Assembly (NCBI GenBank): GCA_947489195.1
Contig: CANLCT010000044.1
Span: 1-33,754 of the forward strand
From: an uncultured Aquimarina sp.
GTDB taxonomy: Bacteria; Bacteroidota; Bacteroidia; Flavobacteriales; Flavobacteriaceae
DNA length: 33,754 nt
Direction: 5' to 3'
Both the position numbers and the translations under genes were made by a program. Positions 19,301 through 26,849 of the stretch are shown here, piece by piece. The notes beneath the pieces are model-generated. The model saw nothing but the letters and a program-made list of their open reading frames with translations. It was not told the DNA's origin and did not search any database. Each line of letters opens with the position of its first letter. Positions within the stretch are counted from its first letter, which is position 1.

Positions 19301-22300
19301 TGTGTTAATCCAGGAAACTCATTATTGGCAAATTTTAATTTGCGAAGTAGAGATGCTTTAATTCTAGGGTCACAAACGGATAAAAATATTAGGTATTACA
19401 GTACTTCAATAGCAGATGCTAATTCTGGAGGAAGTAGCGGCGAGATTACTGACCCTAATTTTTCAAGTAGTGTGGCAGAAAGAACTATTTATTTCAGAAT
19501 TGAAAATAATGATGATGAAAATTGTTTTATAACAGGTCAGTTTAATTTAAGAATTGAAGAGAATGCAGCAACCATTCCTATTGATCGTTTAGTGGAATGC
19601 GAAGGCGATACACCTAGTGTAGCTAATTTCAACTTACAAGATGCTGTTGATATTATTACAAATAATGGAGCAATAACTGGTGTTACAGTAGACTTTTATG
19701 CCAATGATGCCGATGCCGGATTTGTTGATTTAACCAGCTCAGCAAGTCTAAGTATTCAGGTGCCTCCTGCAACTGGAGTTGCTTTGCCATTAGATGGTTA
19801 TGAAAATCAAACCCCATTATCTCAAGAAATAGTAGCTCGTATTACTAACATAAATGGGTGTGTAACTTTTGATAAATTTTTACTTATTGTTGATGAAAGA
19901 CCTGAGATTCAACCATTGCAAGATGTAAATATTTGTGACACACAGGTAAATGGTATTGAGTTAATTAATTTACGAGATGTAGAATCTGTTTTTATATTTA
20001 ATTTTGCAGGTAGACAAAGAGAGTTGGCTGCTACTGGTGGAGTGCTTTATTTTAGAAATCAGACCGATAGAGCTTCTCATAGCGAAGGAACTCCCTTAAA
20101 TATTGATGCAGATCAAGCATTCGAAATAACAACTACCATTACACCAATATATTTAAGAATTACTTCAGATACGGGATGTATTTTTGAAACTTCATACAAC
20201 ATACAATTAAATCCGTTACCTGAGATTACTGGTAGAGATATAATTTTATGTGAAGATATATTGGGTTCAAATAGTTTTACGATTAGTGACTTGGACGAAT
20301 TAAATAATGATTTTCAATTTGTTGATACTACTAACCCAAATAATGAAAATGTAATAGTACGTTATTATTCAGATGCAAGTGGAACAAGTCCGTTATCGGG
20401 AAGTTTTACTAAAAACAATAGTGATATTGAAATTTTTGCAGAAGCCTTTAATACCGAAACATTATGTGCTTCTGAAGCTATTGTAAGATTAGGTTTAATA
20501 GCAAACCCAATCCCTTTAATAGCATCTCCAGATCCATTAGATTTGATAGTTTGTGATTTGGATGGAGTGTTAGATGGAGTTACCGATTTTAATTTTTCTG
20601 ATTTAGATACAAGGGTGTTAAATGGTCTAGACTCAACAGATTTTTCGATATCATACCATGATACTATGGATGAAGCTGATGCTAATATAGTTTTAGATGA
20701 TGTAAATAGGGCAACAACTAAATCGTATGTTGCTCGTGTTACGAGTAATAACAGTTCATGTTACAATACCGTTTCATTTGATATAACTGTAAATACTATT
20801 CCGCAAATAGAACCGATTACTCAAGTTATAGAGCGTTGTGATATTGACAATGATGGAGTTGAAATGTTTAACTTAAATACTATCGAAACAAGTTTTATTC
20901 CTTTAGCTGGCGCAGCCTTAGATTACACGGTTCGATATTATACAACTTCGTCTAGAAATGCAACTAGTGAAATAACAGGAACAAATATAGCTCAGTTTCC
21001 AGTGAATAGATTTGGGGAGCAACTTATTTATTTAACACTAACTTCTACTTCTGATACTAGTTGTACTTTTGATAGTGAATTTAGAATCAGCTTAATTCAA
21101 TTGCCTCAACTTAATTCCGTAACGACACCAATACAATTTTGTGAAGGAGAATTATTTGGAGAGCAAAGAGCAGCATTAACAAGTTTACTTGTTCCAGATA
21201 CTACTACAGATGTAATAGTAACTTATCATACAGATATGGCTGCTACAGCTACTACTGAAATTGATGATACTGATAGTATTCCAAATGGACAGATTTATAT
21301 AAAAGCAGTAAATACAAATTCAGCTTGTCAAACTATTTTACCAGTTCCAATAGAAGCAATCCCATTACCAGTAGTAAACCAATTGAGTATAGCAAGTAGA
21401 ACAGTTTGTGATGATGATGAATTTAATGATGGGTTTGTTATTTTTAATTATGAGGCATTGAATGCCGAAATATTAGGAACTCAAAGTCCTTTAGAATTTA
21501 ATGTTACTTACCACTTAACAGAAGTTGGTGCCGAGCAAAGTAACCCAATACCTGCTGATAGACTTATAAATTCAGGAACTTATTATGTTAAAGTTGAAAA
21601 TAAGAACGTAGGCTGTGAGTCTATTAGCGAAATTGAGTTGTTTGTTGAGCGTATTCCAGTAATTGAATTGGAAGATGTAGTTTTTTGTATTAATAATCCA
21701 GCCCGTATGATTAATGGAGATACGGGAAATGAAAATGATGTGTTTTATGAATGGACATTTAATAATGCCTCAGGAAATCAGATAAGACCTCCAGTTACGG
21801 GTTCAAAAACAATAATGTTAAGTCCATCTGATATAGGAGCACTTGTTACCTTAGAAGTAAGGAATAATAGTGTGAGGTCATGTGCTGCATTTAAAACATT
21901 TGAAATAAAAGAATCTAGTAGCGCCGAAATTGTTATTGAAGATATTATAAAAGGCTTTGATTTAAATCAAGTAACTGTTGAGGTTTCATCACAAGGCGAG
22001 TATACTTATGGGTACGATGATCCAGACCCTGCAAATAGTCAAGAATCAAATGTGTTTGAAAATGTATTGCCAGGAAGGCATACTATTTATGTGTTTGATA
22101 GAAATGGATGTGACCCAAGTATGAAAGAATTTATTTTTATAGATTACTTCCCGTATTTTACTCCAAATGGAAATGGTCCTATTGAAACTGAAACTTGGCA
22201 CGTAAAATCAATTGAAGAAATTCCTGGTACCTTAGTGTATATATATGATCGTTTTGGAAAATTATTAAAAACATTAACCAGTGAAAGTCAAGGGTGGGAT

Positions 22301-22402
22301 GGTACATTTAATGGGGTGCCAGTACCAACGGATGATTATTGGGTGTTAATTAGAACTCCAGATGGAGGTGAAATAAAAGATCATATTACTTTAAAAAGGT
22401 AA
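16394..22402 (+). CDS. Giant repeat surface protein: choice-of-anchor L domain and T9SS type B tail
   Basis: This is a 2002-residue secreted protein. The signal peptide is at residues 1-22 (ending AVNAQ). The N-terminal region (about 24-280) is a choice-of-anchor L domain with SFGSFVANGNSGFNLTEGIV and VFASDEY (149-155). An Ig/PKD-like unit follows (about 285-370). About fifteen tandem units of roughly 100 residues (378 to about 1840) each begin with Cys plus acidic residues and end with a second Cys. The last 85 or so residues (YFTPNGNG, then VYIYDRFGKLLKTL, GWDGTFNGVPVPTDDYWVLI, HITLKR) are the gliding-motility-associated type B sorting tail, which T9SS attaches to the surface or releases. 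A rigid adhesin or stalk is the likely role, by analogy. It is a single gene, with no obvious terminator behind it. Confidence 0.88.
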   Translation: MKKKDLLIYFWFFVSFMAVNAQNLTINVNQNIEQLIGNELIEDVGSCDLTINEVSGVNGTSDTSPITSFGSFVANGNSGFNLTEGIVLTTGRVSQANASTAGIGDGTTVWGGSMDYESEIGALAGTTFNATEIEFDFFALQDNITFNYVFASDEYASGSANFCTNNDGVVILIREAGSGNPFVNIALTPDGRPVTVANVHEEGVGLTPATSCSAENGSLITNGGARSPSTRVNYTQYTETLRANTNSVIGTTYTIKIIVADGGDAFSDSAVFIGKITNELSLDLGRLENAVFTPGNISDCANMVTLSPEQVFPNSAQYFWSSSIDTGFLENTRTIDVTESGTYTLRVQLNAACAIEEEIAVDLSNSHPGSQITRLSECVSTATTSQVFDLTVKTPEALVSREASSVVSFFTSLAEAESDTGTPITNPSAHVASNNDTIFVSVIEPSGCKFISSFQISIGQGEDIAVATRNFSVCDSELIIGTSVNDADGFEAISTAEITNQFFSEIAGSFTYFEDASLSIPFNDSQVYSGNFTIYAQNISPSGCSSSAIPVEITISSPPAGVPFDDIEGTNAIFEEIIICDADPKDGFADFDLTPIRDQILASGITGVDISFHRSVDDALIGTNPISTPSNYINEEENIQRIAIRVVNTGEDCPIVRSVTLKARHLISDSTFENESTCDDDDDGFAVFDLSRKKEEISTEFEVELYASLADFDANIPITNAALASYTNTEATSQTIYVRLTDDDPVCEDMSTFDLVVSPQVTVDTPMDVLVVCDNDSDSQISGLATLFQAEIASQITTDIGLGLSYYTNQFDASNVDDTSVAALTDSDTGTSGIYWARATSNDGCIDVVSFELQVNPAPDVAVLDPVFVCYDRVLAIPFQDITQRVTTADKNQFNVDYFNTQASAQLTPIATDDVIPATDTANYDISLDDDAIIWVRYENKTTGCIFVQQQQFIINTLPIINNDEDFLLCVNPGNSLLANFNLRSRDALILGSQTDKNIRYYSTSIADANSGGSSGEITDPNFSSSVAERTIYFRIENNDDENCFITGQFNLRIEENAATIPIDRLVECEGDTPSVANFNLQDAVDIITNNGAITGVTVDFYANDADAGFVDLTSSASLSIQVPPATGVALPLDGYENQTPLSQEIVARITNINGCVTFDKFLLIVDERPEIQPLQDVNICDTQVNGIELINLRDVESVFIFNFAGRQRELAATGGVLYFRNQTDRASHSEGTPLNIDADQAFEITTTITPIYLRITSDTGCIFETSYNIQLNPLPEITGRDIILCEDILGSNSFTISDLDELNNDFQFVDTTNPNNENVIVRYYSDASGTSPLSGSFTKNNSDIEIFAEAFNTETLCASEAIVRLGLIANPIPLIASPDPLDLIVCDLDGVLDGVTDFNFSDLDTRVLNGLDSTDFSISYHDTMDEADANIVLDDVNRATTKSYVARVTSNNSSCYNTVSFDITVNTIPQIEPITQVIERCDIDNDGVEMFNLNTIETSFIPLAGAALDYTVRYYTTSSRNATSEITGTNIAQFPVNRFGEQLIYLTLTSTSDTSCTFDSEFRISLIQLPQLNSVTTPIQFCEGELFGEQRAALTSLLVPDTTTDVIVTYHTDMAATATTEIDDTDSIPNGQIYIKAVNTNSACQTILPVPIEAIPLPVVNQLSIASRTVCDDDEFNDGFVIFNYEALNAEILGTQSPLEFNVTYHLTEVGAEQSNPIPADRLINSGTYYVKVENKNVGCESISEIELFVERIPVIELEDVVFCINNPARMINGDTGNENDVFYEWTFNNASGNQIRPPVTGSKTIMLSPSDIGALVTLEVRNNSVRSCAAFKTFEIKESSSAEIVIEDIIKGFDLNQVTVEVSSQGEYTYGYDDPDPANSQESNVFENVLPGRHTIYVFDRNGCDPSMKEFIFIDYFPYFTPNGNGPIETETWHVKSIEEIPGTLVYIYDRFGKLLKTLTSESQGWDGTFNGVPVPTDDYWVLIRTPDGGEIKDHITLKR
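17525..21910 (+). repeat. About 15 tandem ~100-residue two-cysteine protein repeats
   Basis: The first Cys of each unit falls at residues 378, 474, 580, 678, 773, 870, 970, 1069, 1181, 1286, 1387, 1482, 1583, 1672 and 1765, a spacing of 89-112. Better-conserved units open CDxDxDGxxxFDL (for example CDDDDDGFAVFDL, CDIDNDGVEMFNL) and have a middle YYxS or YHxT strand. They close with a xxCxxxxxFxLxV strand carrying the second Cys. The copies differ strongly in DNA sequence, so they are old duplications, not a recent expansion. Confidence 0.8.
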
Positions 22403-22734
22403 TATGATCTTAAATGGAGATTGATTTTAAGTAGTGTCTAATTAAAAACTAAATTAAACTTCCTGTTAATTATAAAAAAAGGAATACTTCCTCTAATTCA
22501 CTTAATTTAAAATTAAAGAAATAAGAAATTATTTTTATAATTTTTTATAGGTAGTACTTTTAGTAGATAACTAGCTACGCGTTTATAATACGAATGATAT
22601 ATTGAAAAAGAGTTTGTCATAGTTATTTGTTTTATTTGGGTCTTTTATAGTGCTATAATAAAAAATAGTTATGGTATTGAACAAAAGAAAGTAATCTCCC
22701 CTTTTAATTCGTAATTGGTATTAGGTGTAAAATT
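22403..22734. other. Intergenic region without recognisable gene
   Basis: A/T-rich sequence lies between the giant surface-protein gene and the convergent redox-fusion gene. There is no credible reading frame, RNA gene or strong hairpin for the plus-strand gene; the short inverted pair AGGAA/TTCCT near 22480-22493 has no T-run. Confidence 0.5.
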
Positions 22735-22790
22735 GTAAAAAAACCCGCGTATTTTTTAATTAGTTGATTAGGCTATAAATAACACGGGTT
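22735..22790 (-). terminator. Probable terminator of the redox-fusion operon
   Basis: On the minus strand AACCCGTGT (22790-22782) pairs with ACGCGGGTT (22750-22742; one T-G pair), followed by a T-run. The loop of about 31 bases is long for an intrinsic terminator. It starts 12 bases after the stop codon. Confidence 0.65.
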
Positions 22791-22802
22791 AGTTAACAAA
22801 GC

Positions 22803-25800
22803 TCAACTTAATGTCAAAACAGCTTTTTTGTTAATTGCCACTGTTTTTTGTATTGATTTTAATTCATTTTTAAATAGTTCAAAAAGATTTTTTATAGCTA
22901 TTTTGTGAATAGCATTTAGATTTATATCATAAGATTCAAAGAATTTCAGTCCATCCCACAATAGTTTTTGAACTAACTCTAAGAGAGACTTATTACGTAA
23001 CTCTTGTTGGGTTAATATTTCCCAACTATTATCAATGGTTAATTTTTTTAAAGTGTATATATCACAAACGTTTTTAGTGGATTCAACAGCTTTGTCAATT
23101 AACTCAATTACATCTCCAAAGTAGGGCTGTTTTCCATAAAGTGATAGTATAATTTCATTGATGTTTTTAACATATTCGGTTAAAAATCTATTTTGATTTT
23201 CAACCATTAAAGCAATTTTGTAAGGAGTTTTTTCATTGGTTTTACATAGTGCTGTGGTTTTTCCGTTTTTGAAAGAAAAATCAGCAATAAAGGTATTTAG
23301 CATTTCAGTACAAAGCTGTAGTGCCTCCAACCATCTGTTATATTCATTTTTTAAATGTAATGGAAGCTCTATTTTTTTAAGATTGCCAATACAATACATG
23401 CTCAATAAAGATTCTATTTCTTTAGATGAATTATGATTTGCTCTATTAAATTCATGAGTTCCATCGCGGCCACTGTTGTCAATTATAATTTTATCGCCTC
23501 CAGGGTGAATTTCTTTAAATTCGGTAACATCATAGACTTTGTCATTAATTGAAAGCCAATATCCATTTTTGTCATTGTTTTTGTTAACAATGTCAGACAT
23601 GTAATAATTTTTATAGGTGTCGTTTTTTATAATGTTAGGTGATGTAAATACATCTTGCATATACCTGTTTTCGGAAAATAAGGCATAAAACAATTCTTTA
23701 GAATCTATATTTGAGGGTGATTTTTGTGCTATAATTTGTTTGAAGCAGTTAAGTATTGATAATGAAAATCCAGCCTTTCCACATGTGTAAAATAAGCCTT
23801 TGCTTCCTTCTTTATTAGCCGTAATTTGATGATATATTTTAGATGCATTTGCCCCTTGTAAAATGATATGATCAATTTTTTTGTTTTCTAAATTTTTGAA
23901 GATTAGCTCGTTTTCTGTTTTTGATCTTTCTTTGTTTAAGATTAACTGATCTCTAGTTGCAATAATGTTTATATCAACTTCTTGGTTTATTAGCAATTCT
24001 TTAAGTTCATTTTTATAAAGAATATCGTCTATATTTTTAACAGAGTAAAAAATGGAAAGTTGTTTTAATTTGTTTTGGCGTTTAATTTCGATCCAAAAGC
24101 TTCTGAATGGTGCTATGCCTGACCCAGCAGCAAATAACATGATGTTTTCGTTTTGTATAATATTTGGTAATGAAAAACGTAAAGGTCTGCTTATAGTAAT
24201 TGGTATTTGTGAATTTGCATCTAGTTCTTCATTAGTTAAAAAGTGAGAGCACACCCCTTTGTGTATTTTGTTAGTTGTAATTGTTTTTGCGTCACTAATA
24301 GTCAATTCAATTTTAGTATTGTTAAACCCAGATGAAATACTGTACATTCTCTCCTGTTCGGGGTCTAAGCAATCCATAAAATGAGGTAAAAGCATTTGTG
24401 ATACATTTGAAGAAAAAGTGACTAATTTTTCTACCAATTCCAATAATGAGATTTGTTGAGAATTTGTGTCGATTTTGAAAAAAAGTTTCAAATGAGGACA
24501 TAATGAAAGTATGCTATTTGCATTATTAATTTTGGCCGAGAGTAATATTTCATAAACTGTTGCTTGTTCAATACTTTTATTGTAATAAGTTTCAAAATAA
24601 TTTTTCCATTTATTATTTAGTATTATGGGCTCTTTTCCAGTTAATTTTAATAATTCTATTATTTTAACAACAGTTTTTTTGTCATTTTTTGGAATAACCG
24701 AACATCGATCTCCAGCTCTATAAGTGAGACCTTTATTTTTTATGCTAAGCTCTACATTTGTAATGTTTTCAGATTCACTCTTTGTTCTTTTAGAAACAAA
24801 TCCAAAAGGGCATTTTAATTTTTTAGAGGCGTACCTTTCGAGCCTGGTTGTTTCAAGTTCATCATCAACTTCTTCCCAAGTACGTTCTTTAAACAACCCG
24901 CTAAAACCACCAATAGTTACAGATCTTCCAACTTTAAAGGCCATTTGTAAATAGCCATAAACCTTTCTGCGGTGTACGCCTAAAAAACCTTTGTCTCCTG
25001 AGTAACTTTCAATAAAAGAATAAAAAGCACCGTTTAGTTCTTCATCATTTTGTTGATTAATATATTTGGTAATAGAAACTTGATCAACAGCATTTAAAAA
25101 ATTTCGCCAATGTTCAGGGTACCATTCTCTAATAAAAAGAGCTTCTTTACCAAGTATAGTATCATACTTTGCTCTTTCGATAAAAGTGTCAATTAAATGA
25201 AAAAAAGGAGATGAAGTACCACTTGGTCCTTGTACACCTTCTTTAATAGGTACGGCAAATGGAGCAACTGTTTTTGCCCAAATTACAGGATTAACGTAAG
25301 TTTTGCTTCTTGGGTTAGGGTTAATTTTTAAAAAGCTAGTTTCTGTTACTTGCAGCATTATTTCTTTTAAAGCAAGTAAGCCATCAATTACTTCGCGTTT
25401 GTTATTTTGAATAATAGCGTTTTGTATATTTACAATATGTTTAATTACACCAATAGTTTTAAATGCAATTTCAGTTTGTGTAAGATAAAAAACTTGTTCT
25501 TCTTGATTGTTAACGGTGGGGGTTAGTAATTCAAGATTATCTAATTCGAATGTGTTGTTTGTCTCTTTTTGCTTCCAATTATATATTATTAAATCAATAT
25601 AAGAAAGGAAGGGTTGAGGTCTATTCAGCCTTTTTGTAATTATTTCCCAAGGGGTTTTTATAGATTCAGGAATGTTCAAATCTTCATTGCGTTCGTTTCT
25701 TGCGTAGGCATGTGCAAGTATACTCATGAGCATACTTGCTCGACATAGAAATTTTTCACCTAGCATTGTAGCATCTAAGATTTCCATTTTTTGAAGAGAA

Positions 25801-26117
25801 ACCCTTAAAGTTTGATTTTTATAGTGTTTAGGTAGCTCCTGAGCTATTTTATCCCAAATATCAAAAGGTGCAGGTAATTTTGAAATTGGATTTTTAAGTG
25901 GCATAAAACCTCTTTTGAATGACAAAAAGCCTAAATTTTCATGACCATTTTGAGTGTTAATTTTTTCGGCATATACGATATAGTTATGCGAGGAGCTATA
26001 TGTTTTAGTATTCATTATAGTTAGTTTAGCTTTTTTGTTTTTAGTACATGCGTTAATAAAATTTAGTTGATTAATGAATAGATTTGAGGGTGGGGGATTT
26101 GATGTGTTTAGCTGCAC
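22803..26117 (-). CDS. Fused redox enzyme: IDO-like heme domain, P450-reductase-type FAD/NADPH domain, cytochrome b5 domain
   Basis: This 1104-residue cytosolic protein has no signal peptide. Residues about 60-410 resemble indoleamine 2,3-dioxygenase: LPAPFDIWDKIAQELP, YIDLIIYNWKQK, EGVQGPSGTSSPFF (compare GGSAGQSS of IDO), YPEHWRNFL and probable proximal heme ligand H382 in LGVHRRKVYGYL. Residues about 430-800 are a CysJ/P450-reductase-type module: TYRAGDRCSVIPKN, FAD motif RMYSISS (590-596), GVCSHFL (621-627), NADPH motif AAGSGIAPFRSFW (663-675) and YTCGKAG (777-783). There is no flavodoxin (FMN) domain. Residues about 840-915 are cytochrome b5, with heme ligands H871 (HPGG) and H895, 24 apart as in the family. 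Residues about 916-1104 are helical and unrecognised. The start is GTG, overlapping the upstream gene by 10 bases; ATG at 26015 (residue 35) is equally likely. Electron flow NADPH-FAD-b5-heme is inferred. Confidence 0.78.
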   Translation of the reverse strand: MQLNTSNPPPSNLFINQLNFINACTKNKKAKLTIMNTKTYSSSHNYIVYAEKINTQNGHENLGFLSFKRGFMPLKNPISKLPAPFDIWDKIAQELPKHYKNQTLRVSLQKMEILDATMLGEKFLCRASMLMSILAHAYARNERNEDLNIPESIKTPWEIITKRLNRPQPFLSYIDLIIYNWKQKETNNTFELDNLELLTPTVNNQEEQVFYLTQTEIAFKTIGVIKHIVNIQNAIIQNNKREVIDGLLALKEIMLQVTETSFLKINPNPRSKTYVNPVIWAKTVAPFAVPIKEGVQGPSGTSSPFFHLIDTFIERAKYDTILGKEALFIREWYPEHWRNFLNAVDQVSITKYINQQNDEELNGAFYSFIESYSGDKGFLGVHRRKVYGYLQMAFKVGRSVTIGGFSGLFKERTWEEVDDELETTRLERYASKKLKCPFGFVSKRTKSESENITNVELSIKNKGLTYRAGDRCSVIPKNDKKTVVKIIELLKLTGKEPIILNNKWKNYFETYYNKSIEQATVYEILLSAKINNANSILSLCPHLKLFFKIDTNSQQISLLELVEKLVTFSSNVSQMLLPHFMDCLDPEQERMYSISSGFNNTKIELTISDAKTITTNKIHKGVCSHFLTNEELDANSQIPITISRPLRFSLPNIIQNENIMLFAAGSGIAPFRSFWIEIKRQNKLKQLSIFYSVKNIDDILYKNELKELLINQEVDINIIATRDQLILNKERSKTENELIFKNLENKKIDHIILQGANASKIYHQITANKEGSKGLFYTCGKAGFSLSILNCFKQIIAQKSPSNIDSKELFYALFSENRYMQDVFTSPNIIKNDTYKNYYMSDIVNKNNDKNGYWLSINDKVYDVTEFKEIHPGGDKIIIDNSGRDGTHEFNRANHNSSKEIESLLSMYCIGNLKKIELPLHLKNEYNRWLEALQLCTEMLNTFIADFSFKNGKTTALCKTNEKTPYKIALMVENQNRFLTEYVKNINEIILSLYGKQPYFGDVIELIDKAVESTKNVCDIYTLKKLTIDNSWEILTQQELRNKSLLELVQKLLWDGLKFFESYDINLNAIHKIAIKNLFELFKNELKSIQKTVAINKKAVLTLS

Positions 26118-26839
26118 TTAATCTCTTCTATTTTGTAAAGAATTTTAGATGTGATTTGTGATGCATCTAAATATCCTTGACTAAGTATTTCAGTTTTGTT
26201 ATCCATTTTAATGGCACAAGCAGGATAACCCTCAAAGCCTAATAGTTGAGTGTTCAAAAATTCAAATTCAACTTTTTCGGCTTCAGTTTTACTGTTTAGT
26301 CTATTCAAGAAATAATTAATGTCGACAGGGTAGTCTTCAAGCAATTCAATATATGTGCTATCTAATTGAATGTCTTTTCCATATTTAAAAAAAGCTGTTT
26401 GAATATCAGAAGCAAAATCGAATGCGCCTTCTTCAAAGGTATCTCGCATAATGGCTACAGCTATAGATGCTTTTTTTGAGTCATAACTATAATTATCATT
26501 GTCCAATAAGCTTAAAAAATTGGCTCCAAATAATCGACCAGATCGCTCACTCACATTTTTCATATTTTTTTTTATGTGCTCACTGATGTATCCCATTTTT
26601 AGACCTCTATAACCTGCAAATATGCCCCCGTTAACCAGCTTAAAATTTGCAATGTGTTTTAGGTCACTCATAACTGACTTTATTTCATTTGAAAATCCAT
26701 AGCACCAGCCACAAAGCGGGTCATAACCATAAATGATTTCAATTTTTTTTACTTGATTGTTTTGTGGTTTAGCAATTACAGTAAAGTCTTTGATACTTTT
26801 TTCTTCTAAAATCAGGCTGTCTGTGTTTAAATAATTCAT
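26108..26839 (-). CDS. DsbA/FrnE-family thioredoxin-fold protein
   Basis: The 243-residue protein has an active site C43-GW-C46 in YGYDPLCGWCYGF, an inserted helical domain (about 70-190) and a likely cis-proline P206 in FEGYPACAI. This is the DSBA-like thioredoxin layout of FrnE-type proteins. No signal peptide is visible, so it is probably cytosolic, unlike classical periplasmic DsbA. FrnE-like proteins act as thiol-disulfide oxidoreductases or isomerases. It is the middle gene of the operon: 10 bases after the 206-residue protein gene and overlapping the redox fusion by 10 bases if the GTG start is used. It may keep a partner's cysteines in the right state (inference). Confidence 0.85.
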   Translation of the reverse strand: MNYLNTDSLILEEKSIKDFTVIAKPQNNQVKKIEIIYGYDPLCGWCYGFSNEIKSVMSDLKHIANFKLVNGGIFAGYRGLKMGYISEHIKKNMKNVSERSGRLFGANFLSLLDNDNYSYDSKKASIAVAIMRDTFEEGAFDFASDIQTAFFKYGKDIQLDSTYIELLEDYPVDINYFLNRLNSKTEAEKVEFEFLNTQLLGFEGYPACAIKMDNKTEILSQGYLDASQITSKILYKIEEIKCS

Positions 26840-26849
26840 GATTTTTTTT

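Noticed and set aside
17525..21910. DNA-level tandem repeat or CRISPR-like array
   Set aside because: The periodicity is about 300 bases and exists only in the protein; the DNA copies are too divergent and lie inside one open frame.
22735..22790. Long-loop hairpin considered as a structured RNA
   Set aside because: It sits right after a stop codon, with a T-run on the correct side; a terminator explains it.
22803..26117. Reading the fusion as nitric oxide synthase, a P450-BM3-type enzyme or nitrate reductase
   Set aside because: There is no P450 Cys-ligand motif, no NOS oxygenase or flavodoxin part and no molybdopterin domain. The N-terminal half matches IDO landmarks instead.
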